From assembly GCA_001778545.1 (NCBI GenBank), contig MFHJ01000044.1, forward strand, positions 1-25,822: DNA of 25,822 nucleotides. Direction: 5' to 3'. Below, in pieces: positions 15,125 through 22,601 of this stretch (within the stretch, counting starts at the first letter, position 1; each line of letters opens with the position of its first letter). The notes below the pieces were generated by a model. The model saw only the letters and a list, made by a program, of their open reading frames with translations. It was not told the origin of the DNA and did not search any database. The position numbers and the translations under genes are program-made. The stretch comes from Candidatus Giovannonibacteria bacterium RIFCSPHIGHO2_02_43_16. GTDB taxonomy: Bacteria; Patescibacteriota; Minisyncoccia; JACPKW01; UBA11713.

Positions 15125-15364
15125 TTGGAAACAAAAACGCGGGTCGAATCTCTTTCGAGTATCCGCCAGCGTCGATTGGCCGCTGATAAAGATCGGGTTA
15201 GCACTTCAGTCGCAGAATTGGTTCACAATATATCGCAAGGGCGAGCCTCTCCCAATACTTATTTTAAACTTCAATTAGAATTGGGCGGGAATACGGCGTA
15301 CCTGGATATTATCGCGCCGAAAACTTCTTCGGACGGGACTATTATTAAAAGTCTTTCATTGTAA
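15125..15364 (+). CDS. Possible small hypothetical protein (79 aa, TTG start)
   Basis: An open frame with a TTG start encodes a hydrophilic N-terminal helix (ETKTRVESLSSIRQRRLAA) and a beta-like C-terminus (YFKLQLELGGNTAYLDIIA). Codon choice resembles the neighbouring genes and the first 146 nt have no other explanation. The last 94 nt overlap the convergent gene ending at 15271. There is no Shine-Dalgarno, and the only promoter-like sequence is a weak GATTTT 6 nt before the TTG. No family is recognised. It could be a chance frame. Confidence 0.35.
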   Translation: METKTRVESLSSIRQRRLAADKDRVSTSVAELVHNISQGRASPNTYFKLQLELGGNTAYLDIIAPKTSSDGTIIKSLSL

Positions 15365-15945
15365 AAAGAGTGTATTATTTGAGCATCGCCTAATTCAAGT
15401 ATCCGGGCGTTTTGGTTTCTTATGACGCGATCCCGGAAAGATAGCTCTGCGCGCGCTTCCAAATTTCCCAAATTGCTGAAAATTTTGGCCAACTCTTTGG
15501 ACATATTTTTTTCCCAGCCCAAAATCCCTTCCCTGGCTGCTTCCGGAGAAGATATTTCCAAAATCAGGAAGTGATAGTTCTTAGTTTCCCCGCCAAGAAT
15601 ACCAAAGTTGTAAGTATTTATGGATGAGATTAATTTTTGAGGGAGATGAAGGCCTGAAGCCAAAGAAAATTCAAGCGGTGTCAAAAAATGCCGCGCGCCT
15701 TCCTTATCTTGGGAGAAAAAAATAACTTCGAAGATACCAGCCGGCAATTTATTTAAATTCTTTATCTTTCCGGATATATCGGAATTTGATTCAAGCTTTA
15801 TTATTTTTTCCTGGGCGTTGATAAGTTTTTTGGGGACGTCTTCATCAATGGGCTTCGGCGGCTCTGGAAATAAAAGATTCTCGTAAACATACCATCCTCC
15901 CATGGCTATTGCGGCGAGTAGGAAAATCGCGATAAATATTTTCAT
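15271..15945 (-). CDS. Membrane-anchored hypothetical protein downstream of pnp
   Basis: A 224-aa protein. An N-terminal anchor or uncleaved signal (KIFIAIFLLAAIAMGGWYVY, residues 2-21) is followed by a Pro-rich spacer (PEPPKPIDEDVP) and a mixed alpha/beta extracytoplasmic domain of about 170 residues without known motifs. The start lies 3 nt after the pnp stop (TAG-CTT-ATG), so it belongs to the rpsO-NYN-pnp operon. Its 3' end overlaps the doubtful convergent ORF at 15125-15364. I cannot assign a function. Confidence 0.7.
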   Translation of the reverse strand: MKIFIAIFLLAAIAMGGWYVYENLLFPEPPKPIDEDVPKKLINAQEKIIKLESNSDISGKIKNLNKLPAGIFEVIFFSQDKEGARHFLTPLEFSLASGLHLPQKLISSINTYNFGILGGETKNYHFLILEISSPEAAREGILGWEKNMSKELAKIFSNLGNLEARAELSFRDRVIRNQNARILELGDAQIIHSFYNERLLIIVPSEEVFGAIISRYAVFPPNSN

Positions 15946-15948
15946 AAG

Positions 15949-18075
15949 CTATCTTCGGGGAGGCCTGACTCCCCTCGCCTTTGGTTTCAATTCAGCCACA
16001 TCTTTAATCGAAAGATTGACTCTTCCAAGCTCGTCAATGCTTTTTATTTTGACCTTAACCTTATCTCCGACGTCCACCACATCCGTTACCCTCTCTACTC
16101 TAAATGGAGCGAGCTCCGAGATATGGACAAGCCCTTCTTGTTTTGGGGCGATTTCAACCATCGCGCCGAAATCAAAAATTCTGGATACGGTCCCGTCAAA
16201 AATTTCGCCGACCTCAAACTCGTGCGTAACTTCTTTAACTTTGGCGAGAGCCCTCTCGCTCCCCTCCGCGGACCCGGTAATAAAAACGGTCCCGTCCTGT
16301 TCGACGTCGACTGTCGCTCCGGTCTCGTCAATTATTGAATTGATCATTTTTCCGCCGGGGCCGATCAGATCGCGTATTCTATCCGGATTTATTTTTACTG
16401 TAAGTATTCTTGGGGCGAATTTGGAGAGTTCCGATCTCGGCTTCTCTATTGCCTGCTTCATGACTTCCATGATTTTCGTTCTCGCTTCTTTAGCGTCGCG
16501 TAGAGTCTGGCGCAAAATTTCCAGCGTTACTCCGGAAATTTTTACGTCCATTTGCACCGCCGTAACTCCCCTTTCTGTTCCAGCTGATTTGAAATCCATA
16601 TCTCCATAGTGGTCTTCAGGCCCTTGTATATCCGTCAAAACCTTGAAATTTTTTCCATCCGCGGAAAGAATAAGTCCCATGGCGATCCCAGCGACTGGGC
16701 GCTTAATTGGAACTCCCGCATCCATCATGGAAAGAATTGAAGCACAGGCTGATGCCATAGACGTCGAACCGTTCGAGGACATAACTTCGGATACGAGACG
16801 AATTGTATATGGAAATTCGCTAATCTCCGGCAGAATAGGAAGCAAAGCTCGCTCCGCCAACGCGCCGTGTCCGATCTCGCGCCTTCCCGGACCGCCCATT
16901 CTTCCTGTCTCCCCGGGGGCAAACGGCGGGAAATTATAATGATGCATAAATCTTTTTTTTGTTGAGATGGACATTCCTTCGACAAGCTGGGTGTCGCCGG
17001 GGCCGCCTAATGTTGCAAGCGACAAAACGTGCGTCTCGCCTCGATAAAAAAGCCCGGAGCCGTGCGTTCTCGGGGCTATTCCAACTCCGGCCCAGATCGG
17101 CCTGAGCTCTTTGAGCCCTCTTCCGTCCGGCCGCAAGTCGCTCTCAAGAATATTTTTGTGGACGATCTCGTCGATTTTCCCTTCATAAAATCCGTCAGCA
17201 ACCCCGCTGTAAGCGGGGCCCACACTTTCCGTGATCGCTTTATCCCAATCTTCTTTAAGGCTAAAAAGGCCGGAATTCCGTTCTTTTTTATCTTTTACGT
17301 AAATTGCTTTCTCAAGTTTTTCGCGGAAATCTTTCTCAAAAATTTCTGAAATTTTTTCCGGTTCTTTTTTTAATTCAGGCATTATTTTCTCTTTGCCTAT
17401 CTCGCTTATGATTTTCTTCTGGAAGTCTTCTATTTTATCAATCTCCTTTTGCGCGAAAGCAAGAGCTTCAAGCATATCTTGTTCGGGAACTTCCTTGGCG
17501 CCCGCTTCCACCATGTTTATTTTTCCATCTTTCCCGCAGACGACCATATTTAAATCGGACATTTCGAGTTCAGGGCGTATTGGATTTAATACGAACTTTC
17601 CCCCAACTTTCCCGACGCAAACAGCGCCAATCGGCCCGTCCCACGGGATTGAAGAGGTCCCAAGCGCCAGAGATGCCGCCAATATAGCAACAACGTCCGG
17701 TTCGTTTTCCTGGTCGACGGATAGAGCAAGAGCCACAACGTGAACCTCATTCCTAATTTTATGGTTGAAAAGCGGGCGAAGGCCTCGGTCGATCAGGCGC
17801 GAAACCAAAACCCCCTCTTCAGAAGGCCTTCCTTCTCTTCGGACAAAACGCGAGCCGAGAATTTTCCCTGCCGCGTAAAAGCGCTCTTCATAGTCAACTG
17901 ATAGAGGAAAATAATCTATGCCTTCCCTAGTCCCTTGCGACATCACGGCTGTCGCGAAAATAACGGTATCGCCAAGGCGCACCATCGCGGATCCGTGAGC
18001 TTGCTCCGCCAAATCGGAGAATTCAACGGTGAGCTCCTTACCGCCGAATTCCGTAGTAAATTTTTTTGAATTCAT
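15949..18075 (-). CDS. pnp: Polyribonucleotide nucleotidyltransferase (PNPase)
   Basis: A 708-aa protein of typical length. Two RNase PH domains come first; the first begins near residue 10 and includes DYFPLSVDYEERFYAAGKI with R78-x-E-G-R-P, and the second has RPDGRGLKELRPIW and the active-site region STSMASACASILSMMDAGV, then MDFKSAGTERGVTAVQMD. A KH domain (about 553-615) carries GPGG, and an S1 domain (about 622-693) follows. PNPase degrades RNA 3'-5' phosphorolytically and can add tails. It lies 7 nt after the NYN gene, with AGAGG overlapping that gene's stop as a probable ribosome site. rpsO and pnp are neighbours in many bacteria. Confidence 0.95.
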   Translation of the reverse strand: MNSKKFTTEFGGKELTVEFSDLAEQAHGSAMVRLGDTVIFATAVMSQGTREGIDYFPLSVDYEERFYAAGKILGSRFVRREGRPSEEGVLVSRLIDRGLRPLFNHKIRNEVHVVALALSVDQENEPDVVAILAASLALGTSSIPWDGPIGAVCVGKVGGKFVLNPIRPELEMSDLNMVVCGKDGKINMVEAGAKEVPEQDMLEALAFAQKEIDKIEDFQKKIISEIGKEKIMPELKKEPEKISEIFEKDFREKLEKAIYVKDKKERNSGLFSLKEDWDKAITESVGPAYSGVADGFYEGKIDEIVHKNILESDLRPDGRGLKELRPIWAGVGIAPRTHGSGLFYRGETHVLSLATLGGPGDTQLVEGMSISTKKRFMHHYNFPPFAPGETGRMGGPGRREIGHGALAERALLPILPEISEFPYTIRLVSEVMSSNGSTSMASACASILSMMDAGVPIKRPVAGIAMGLILSADGKNFKVLTDIQGPEDHYGDMDFKSAGTERGVTAVQMDVKISGVTLEILRQTLRDAKEARTKIMEVMKQAIEKPRSELSKFAPRILTVKINPDRIRDLIGPGGKMINSIIDETGATVDVEQDGTVFITGSAEGSERALAKVKEVTHEFEVGEIFDGTVSRIFDFGAMVEIAPKQEGLVHISELAPFRVERVTDVVDVGDKVKVKIKSIDELGRVNLSIKDVAELKPKARGVRPPRR

Positions 18076-18082
18076 TAATTTT

Positions 18083-18592
18083 TTACCTCTTTAATATATA
18101 CTTTCCCGGGTCTTCTGCCAAGTCTATAAACTCATCGGCGACTTCTCGGAGCTTTCCGGAAGCAGACGGCCCGAAAGCCATCACCTCAACTCTCCTTCCC
18201 TGATTCTGTAAATATTGAACAAGCGGAATGAAATCCCCGTCCCCGGATGCAATAACTATCGCGTCAACGATTTCCGCCGTTCGGATGGCATCAACAGCAA
18301 TGCCGACATCCCAGTCAGCTTTTTTTGCCCCGCCGAAAAATTCCTGCAAATCTTTTTCCCGAGATTCAATGCCCAAACTCAGGAGAGCGTCAATAAATGG
18401 CTTTTCTTCTCCGGTTTTAGTCCTGATTACATATCCGAAAGCGCGGATTAATTGCCGCGCGGCAACCGCCGTTTTCAAAAGCTCTTTAAAATTTACCCGC
18501 CCTCCGAAGAGGCTTTTCGCGGAGTGATACATATTCTGCGCGTCGATAAAAACAGCAACGCGCTGATTTTTATGTTTTATGATATTTGTCAC
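18083..18592 (-). CDS. NYN-domain protein, LabA/DUF88-like (PIN-like putative ribonuclease)
   Basis: A 169-aa protein with a GTG start at 18592, one base after the rpsO stop. The NYN/PIN-like fold is marked by VAVFIDAQNMYHSA (D17, N20), the central KKADWDVGIAVDAI and the C-terminal IVIASGDGDFIPLVQYL. The clustered Asp residues are the expected metal-binding set of the superfamily, so nuclease activity is plausible. Function in bacteria is mostly unproven. Being inserted between rpsO and pnp suggests RNA processing or decay together with PNPase. Codon use and spacing look native. Confidence 0.85.
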   Translation of the reverse strand: MTNIIKHKNQRVAVFIDAQNMYHSAKSLFGGRVNFKELLKTAVAARQLIRAFGYVIRTKTGEEKPFIDALLSLGIESREKDLQEFFGGAKKADWDVGIAVDAIRTAEIVDAIVIASGDGDFIPLVQYLQNQGRRVEVMAFGPSASGKLREVADEFIDLAEDPGKYILKR

Positions 18593-18593
18593 G

Positions 18594-18866
18594 TTAAATT
18601 TTAGATTTTAGCCCGAGTTTTTTAGTTACGTCCGCGTATGCGGCATGATTGCTTTTTGAAATATAGTCCAAAAGTTTTTTTCTTTTTGAAACCATTTGCA
18701 AAAGTCCTCTACGCGAATGCTTGTCTTTGCGATGAATTTTAAGATGCTCTGTCAGGCGCTTAATTTCCTCTGTCAAGAGCGCCGCTTGAACAGCAGACGA
18801 ACCCGTATCTTTTTCGTTCACTTTAAACTTTTCTATTATTTTCTCTTTTTCTTTGCTTTTCAGCAT
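18594..18866 (-). CDS. rpsO: Small ribosomal subunit protein uS15
   Basis: A 90-aa protein, exactly the usual length when started at the ATG at 18866 (MLKSKEKEKIIEKFKVNEKD). The frame is open further upstream, but those residues are not S15. Family hallmarks are present: DTGSSAVQAALLTEEIKRL, then HLKIHRKDKHSRRGLLQMV and SKRKKLLDYI. uS15 binds the central domain of 16S rRNA and nucleates platform assembly. It is the first gene of the rpsO-NYN-pnp operon and starts 6 nt after a -10-like hexamer without any Shine-Dalgarno. Confidence 0.95.
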   Translation of the reverse strand: MLKSKEKEKIIEKFKVNEKDTGSSAVQAALLTEEIKRLTEHLKIHRKDKHSRRGLLQMVSKRKKLLDYISKSNHAAYADVTKKLGLKSKI

Positions 18867-18872
18867 TTTTTT

Positions 18873-18901
18873 AAAATAGCATGTTTTGAAAGATTTTGCA
18901 A
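18873..18901 (-). promoter_or_regulatory. Leaderless-type promoter of the rpsO operon
   Basis: On the minus strand: TTGCAA (18896-18901), 17-nt spacer, TATTTT (18873-18878), AAAAAA, then the ATG at 18866. The predicted +1 is the start codon. The TTGCAA is self-complementary and is also the likely -35 of the divergent xerC promoter. Confidence 0.6.
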
Positions 18902-18923
18902 GAATTATATTGTGCGACATAAT
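18896..18923 (+). promoter_or_regulatory. Leaderless-type promoter of the xerC-like gene
   Basis: TTGCAA (18896-18901), 16-nt spacer, CATAAT (18918-18923), then exactly 6 nt to the ATG at 18930. It shares the palindromic -35 hexamer with the rpsO promoter on the other strand. Confidence 0.6.
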
Positions 18924-18929
18924 TGGTAT

Positions 18930-19850
18930 ATGGGAACAAAGGAACTTCACCGCCAGTTTCTGGAGCATCTCGAGATCGAGCGCGGGCGGTCGCTTAAAAC
19001 AGTTGAGAATTATGACCGTTATCTTAAAAAGTTCTTTGATTTCTCAAAAATTTATTCAGTTTCCGGAATTGATGACGATCTAATCCGCAGATACCGCCTA
19101 TATTTGAATCATAGAGGTTTAAAAAAGCGCACCCAAAATTATCACTTGATCGCGCTTAGAAATTTTCTAAAATATCTTGCTTGGCGCGGCGTTGAATCAC
19201 TTTCGCCAGAGCGAATTTTGCTCGCGAAAGCGCCCGAGCGTGATTTGGATTTGATTACCGTCGAGGAATTAGAAAGGCTTTTAGGGGCACCGCAAACCGA
19301 AGTCGGACTTCAAGGCTCCCCGAAGTCCGACTTCGGTAAGGTGAAGGCGCTACGCGATCAAGCCATTATGGAACTTTTATTCTCGACTGGCCTTCGCGTA
19401 TCGGAATTGACTTCGCTCGACCGCGATTCGGTTGATTTGGCCAAGGACGAATTTTCTATCCGCGGGAAAGGAGAGAAGGTCCGAGTCGTTTTCCTCTCCC
19501 CTTCAGCGAAGAAAGCTATAAAAGATTATTTGGATAAAAGACAGGATATGGTCGAGGCGATGTTTGTCAGCCATGGGATAAATAGTAAAGAATCTTCTCG
19601 ATTAACCCCCCGCTCGATCGAAAGAATTTTGAAATATTACGCGATCAAGGCCGGGATTTCGAAAAAAGTAACTCCGCATATTTTGCGACATATGTTCGCG
19701 ACTGATTTGCTTATAAACGGAGCAGATTTAAGATCGGTCCAGGCGCTTTTGGGGCATTCAAGCATCTCGACGACCCAAGTCTATACGCACGTTACCGATA
19801 AGTCTCTCCGCGAAATACATAAAGCATTTCACGGCAAAAGGCGAAAATAG
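18930..19850 (+). CDS. xerC: Site-specific tyrosine recombinase, XerC/XerD-like
   Basis: A 306-aa protein starting MGTKELHRQFLEHLEIERGR. The frame is open from 18696, but the upstream part overlaps rpsO and is not recombinase. A SAM-like core-binding domain (1-105) is followed by the catalytic domain with R156 (TGLRVSEL), K180, H250-x-x-R253 (HILRH), H276 (LLGHSS) and nucleophile Y285 (TQVYTHV). The set is complete. Xer proteins resolve chromosome dimers; CPR genomes often carry one, so XerC versus XerD is not decided here. Residues 123-136 (TEVGLQGSPKSDFG) are a palindrome-encoded insertion in the interdomain linker. A weak AT hairpin overlaps the stop. Confidence 0.9.
   Translation: MGTKELHRQFLEHLEIERGRSLKTVENYDRYLKKFFDFSKIYSVSGIDDDLIRRYRLYLNHRGLKKRTQNYHLIALRNFLKYLAWRGVESLSPERILLAKAPERDLDLITVEELERLLGAPQTEVGLQGSPKSDFGKVKALRDQAIMELLFSTGLRVSELTSLDRDSVDLAKDEFSIRGKGEKVRVVFLSPSAKKAIKDYLDKRQDMVEAMFVSHGINSKESSRLTPRSIERILKYYAIKAGISKKVTPHILRHMFATDLLINGADLRSVQALLGHSSISTTQVYTHVTDKSLREIHKAFHGKRRK
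19296..19337. repeat. Coding palindromic repeat, copy 3 (in xerC), 42 nt
   Basis: 16-nt arms at 19296-19311 and 19322-19337 are perfect complements around a 10-nt spacer (AAGGCTCCCC). Each arm contains its own small palindrome, GAAGTC-S-GACTTC. The first unit is read as TEVGL and the second as PKSDFG, so the two halves use different frames. Confidence 0.92.
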
Positions 19851-19899
19851 GCTTATTTTATAGGGGATTTTTGGCATTTATGGCGAGCCCGTCGAACCA

Positions 19900-19928
19900 T
19901 TGACTTTTTGGCTATTTTAGAGTATAAT
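19900..19928 (+). promoter_or_regulatory. Consensus promoter of the three-gene membrane cassette
   Basis: TTGACT (19900-19905), 17-nt spacer, TATAAT (19923-19928). The predicted +1 is near 19935, a leader of about 39 nt before the ATG at 19974. It is the best sigma70-type promoter in the window and is isolated from the xerC gene. Confidence 0.75.
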
Positions 19929-19973
19929 TGAACCAAATTGACAACTAAATAAAGAAAGGAAAAAGGGTGATTT

Positions 19974-20882
19974 ATGCCGTGGGAAGGATGCTACATAGTC
20001 AAAGGAAGCTTCAATGTAGTGCCGGTAGACGATGATCTCTTGGTTGGCAAGACTGCCATTGTTTCGTTGCAGGTTATGCGGTGGCCATCTTTTGGTCGAG
20101 GGAAGGGCAACGTTTTTAAAGGTTGTCCGATTCGCATCAGAGTTAATACTATCGACGCTGGCGTTTTCTTGACAGATGATCAGGGAATGCTCGGCGAAGA
20201 TAACCAAGGAAAGGGGGCTATTGTCCCCGTCAGTCCAGGCAAGAATTGGGTTGAAGCTTGGATTGAGGACACGAGCGAAAGGGCATCAAGGATAATCGAC
20301 GTAGAAGGGCCGAGGACACCTGCTGAAAAAGCGATCGCGGACAGGATTGCCGGTTATAAAAGTGAGGTCCGCGAAATCAAAGCCAAGAAGGAGTTGGATC
20401 AAGAGAAGAGAAAAGCTTCCCCAATTCAGAGGAAAATCGAAGCGCTGAAAAAGCGTGGCGAATTTCTGGAAGAGGAGAAAAAGATTCGCGAAGCAAGTAA
20501 AAAGCCAAAGCTCGGCGAGCCGACGATTTCGTTTCCAGGAACGCAAGGAAGGTATCGACTGAACGTTTTTGTTCTGAACGAAGATGAGCAGCCTATGGCT
20601 GGAGTTCCTGTGAATGTCACGGTTTCGGTTCCTGGCGAGCATGAATATCCGCTCGAGTTTTTGACTGATGCTTTCGGAAGAGTGGATGAATATATCCCGA
20701 TAGCGATTGAGCATACGGTGGTTAATGTGCGAGTGCAAGGCAACGAGAAAAAGTTTGATTATCTCGAAACTTTGCCACCCCCGCTGATGACTATCGATCA
20801 ACAATGGGGGTTAGGAATTGGCTTGGGTCTTATTGGAGCCGTAATCCTAGTTGGGTTTTGGCTATCAACAATGGCTCCATAA
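19974..20882 (+). CDS. Hypothetical protein with two beta-rich/Ig-like regions, coiled coil and C-terminal membrane anchor
   Basis: A 302-aa protein with a Shine-Dalgarno-like purine tract (AAAGGAAAAAGGGTG) before the ATG. Residues 1-105 are beta-rich (KGSFNVVPVDDDLLVGKTAIV). Residues 115-180 are a charged helix or coiled coil (REIKAKKELDQEKRKA). Residues 188-265 resemble an Ig-like or carboxypeptidase-regulatory-like fold (RYRLNVFVLNEDEQPMAGVP, then VNVTVSVPG and FLTDAFGRVDEYI). A membrane segment lies at 279-297 (LGIGLGLIGAVILVGFWLS). No N-terminal signal peptide is visible, so the protein is predicted to be tail-anchored with its domains in the cytoplasm, unusual for Ig-like folds. First gene of a three-gene operon. 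No named family recognised. Confidence 0.75.
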   Translation: MPWEGCYIVKGSFNVVPVDDDLLVGKTAIVSLQVMRWPSFGRGKGNVFKGCPIRIRVNTIDAGVFLTDDQGMLGEDNQGKGAIVPVSPGKNWVEAWIEDTSERASRIIDVEGPRTPAEKAIADRIAGYKSEVREIKAKKELDQEKRKASPIQRKIEALKKRGEFLEEEKKIREASKKPKLGEPTISFPGTQGRYRLNVFVLNEDEQPMAGVPVNVTVSVPGEHEYPLEFLTDAFGRVDEYIPIAIEHTVVNVRVQGNEKKFDYLETLPPPLMTIDQQWGLGIGLGLIGAVILVGFWLSTMAP

Positions 20883-20900
20883 CCAAAAAGGAGAAAATCT

Positions 20901-21641
20901 ATGATCTTCGGAATTATTGCGGGAGTTTGGGGTATCCTCGAGATTATTCTGGCAGTGACACAAACACCAAAGGAAGCCGGAGTTGCGATTCGTGAGGTGG
21001 TTTACTTCACGACTTGGCTGGCAATCGTCATCCTATCGTTTTCTCAAACAGTTCGCGAACGCTATGATTATCGTCCGTTTCAGACAAACGAGCGGCGATG
21101 GGTTGCACTTGCGTCTCTGACATTTGTTTTCTTCGTCTGGTGTAGCATCACCGGCTGGGGACAGCCTATGTTGCAAGGTATCGAAGAAGGCTTGGTTGAA
21201 AGATTTAACCAGGCCGAACCTTCGAGTGCCATTGCCAAAGGGAAAGAGATTTCAACTGCGGCTGGCAAGAAGCTCTGGGATTATTTCAAGCTCGAAAAAC
21301 TTGAGAAAAATCTTGGCGTGGAGCCAACCACAGTGAAACCAGCATCGCAACAGCTGCCAAGACGTCAATTCTACGGGATTGCATCGTGGTTGCACTGGTT
21401 CGTCCTTGTCTTCGTGTATCTACCAACTCTCTTGCTTTATGGCATTGTTGCCAGAAGAGAAGAAGTTATAGCTTGGGTAGAGAGAAGGCGCCTCAGGGTC
21501 GAGCATAGAACGAGCGTACAAGGAATGGGGGGTGATGGCGTCCCGCATAGACCAAGTTGGTGGTTAGCAATGGAAGGCGTCATAGACGCTGTGGCGGAAA
21601 TTGTGGGGAATATTATATCGGCAAGGTGGTTTAGAGCATAA
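20901..21641 (+). CDS. Hypothetical polytopic membrane protein (cassette gene 2)
   Basis: A 246-aa protein preceded by AAAAAGGAG 8 nt before the ATG. Membrane segments are expected at about residues 1-19 (IFGIIAGVWGILEIILAV), 31-49, 67-86 (WVALASLTFVFFVWCSITGW) and 163-187 (WLHWFVLVFVYLPTLLLYGI). A soluble loop of about 75 residues lies between helices 3 and 4. The tail (188-246) is Arg- and Trp-containing (EVIAWVERRRLRVEHR). No catalytic motif and no recognised family. It is 18 nt after gene 1 and 12 nt before gene 3, so all three probably form one membrane complex. Confidence 0.7.
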   Translation: MIFGIIAGVWGILEIILAVTQTPKEAGVAIREVVYFTTWLAIVILSFSQTVRERYDYRPFQTNERRWVALASLTFVFFVWCSITGWGQPMLQGIEEGLVERFNQAEPSSAIAKGKEISTAAGKKLWDYFKLEKLEKNLGVEPTTVKPASQQLPRRQFYGIASWLHWFVLVFVYLPTLLLYGIVARREEVIAWVERRRLRVEHRTSVQGMGGDGVPHRPSWWLAMEGVIDAVAEIVGNIISARWFRA

Positions 21642-21653
21642 AAGGAGGAAATC

Positions 21654-22526
21654 ATGACGACCTTAAATCTAAGACAACTGTTCAGTATTTTCGGAGCATC
21701 TATTGTGTTGGTTTTTTTCGCCAAGTTTTTCTTGGGCGGACCAGCCTTTGCGTGGGTGTTTATCTTTTTCTTCAGCATCTTGTATCTCCTCTACAGTGCG
21801 CACGTTAATAGTGTGATCAGCGCCGCAAGCACCGGCACAGCGAAGGCATTCAAAGCGCTGAAAACTTTTGTTTCTGTGACTCTCGTCGCGATAATCCTGG
21901 TCGGGTTCATCCAGAGCATGACCGGGCTTGCGATCGGAGATACTGGAGATCAAAAGATCGCAACGCTCCTCTATGTTTCCCTCCTCGGCTTATTCGCAAT
22001 GTGGCAAGCGGGGTGGACTAAGGGCGACTCCGGCAAAAGATGGGTGCATAGATTTATTGTATTAACGCTCATCTACGCCCTGCTGACTGCCTTGTTCCCG
22101 GCGGTCCCGCTCGTCATCAACCGTTTTCTCGCGGATGGCAACTGGATTGCAGAGGCTTATGCCAAGCGTAAGCTCGGCGACGAACTGGGGAAAGTTTTCG
22201 GCGAGACTGGGAATGTGCCGGCACCTATCGGTTCCAGGGCCTCTGGCACGAGATTTGATTTCCCGGAGCTCTGTCCGGATCCGAATTTCCATCGGGAGTT
22301 GAAACAAGGCGAAACCGTGGACTGGAACCTCGGCAACCGGCCAGGTTGTCGCGTGAACGGCTATGGGATAGTCAGCGGAGAGGCGGATGTGCTTGAGGTG
22401 TTTGTATCGGGGAGGACGAGGGCGAGAAAAGTTAGCCCCCGCACAACCGATTCAGATGCTCCCGAGTACATCGCGGCTATATCAATTAAAGCCGCCAGTG
22501 GCGCTGTTTTTTACAGAGCCTACTGA
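21654..22526 (+). CDS. Hypothetical polytopic membrane protein with soluble C-terminal domain (cassette gene 3)
   Basis: A 290-aa protein preceded by a strong AAAAGGAGG 6 nt before the ATG. About five membrane helices lie in residues 10-150 (FSIFGASIVLVFFAKFFLG; AWVFIFFFSILYLLYSA; TFVSVTLVAIILVGFIQS; IATLLYVSLLGLFAMWQAG; FIVLTLIYALLTALFPAVPL). A soluble domain of about 130 residues follows, with two Cys (PELCPDPN and RPGCRVNG) that could pair, and a beta-rich end (GYGIVSGEADVLEVFVSG). It looks more GC-rich by eye than most of the window, a hint of transfer. A strong terminator follows at 22595. No family recognised. Confidence 0.7.
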   Translation: MTTLNLRQLFSIFGASIVLVFFAKFFLGGPAFAWVFIFFFSILYLLYSAHVNSVISAASTGTAKAFKALKTFVSVTLVAIILVGFIQSMTGLAIGDTGDQKIATLLYVSLLGLFAMWQAGWTKGDSGKRWVHRFIVLTLIYALLTALFPAVPLVINRFLADGNWIAEAYAKRKLGDELGKVFGETGNVPAPIGSRASGTRFDFPELCPDPNFHRELKQGETVDWNLGNRPGCRVNGYGIVSGEADVLEVFVSGRTRARKVSPRTTDSDAPEYIAAISIKAASGAVFYRAY

Positions 22527-22529
22527 TTC

Positions 22530-22601
22530 CGCCCCCGATTCGTTTTCCTTTCTTATATTGTTTCCTTAAACTTTAGCACCTTGGTAAATACATCGGGGGC
22601 G
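22530..22601 (+). other. Possible antiterminator pairing upstream of the cassette terminator
   Basis: CGCCCCCGAT at 22530-22539 is the exact complement of ATCGGGGGCG at 22592-22601. The latter is also the left arm of the terminator hairpin at 22595-22626, so the two structures are mutually exclusive. Confidence 0.4.

Noticed and set aside
15902..16609. 235-aa plus-strand open frame
   Set aside because: Lies antisense to the pnp 3' end, whose KH and S1 domains are clear; low-complexity Ser/Thr/Pro content is typical of a shadow frame.
18867..18968. N-terminal extension of uS15 by 34 residues
   Set aside because: It would overlap the divergent promoter region; uS15 is normally about 89-90 residues and the ATG at 18866 gives exactly that.
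20286..20804. 172-aa minus-strand open frame within the first cassette gene
   Set aside because: The plus-strand gene has promoter, ribosome site and operon structure; the minus frame has none and an unlikely composition.
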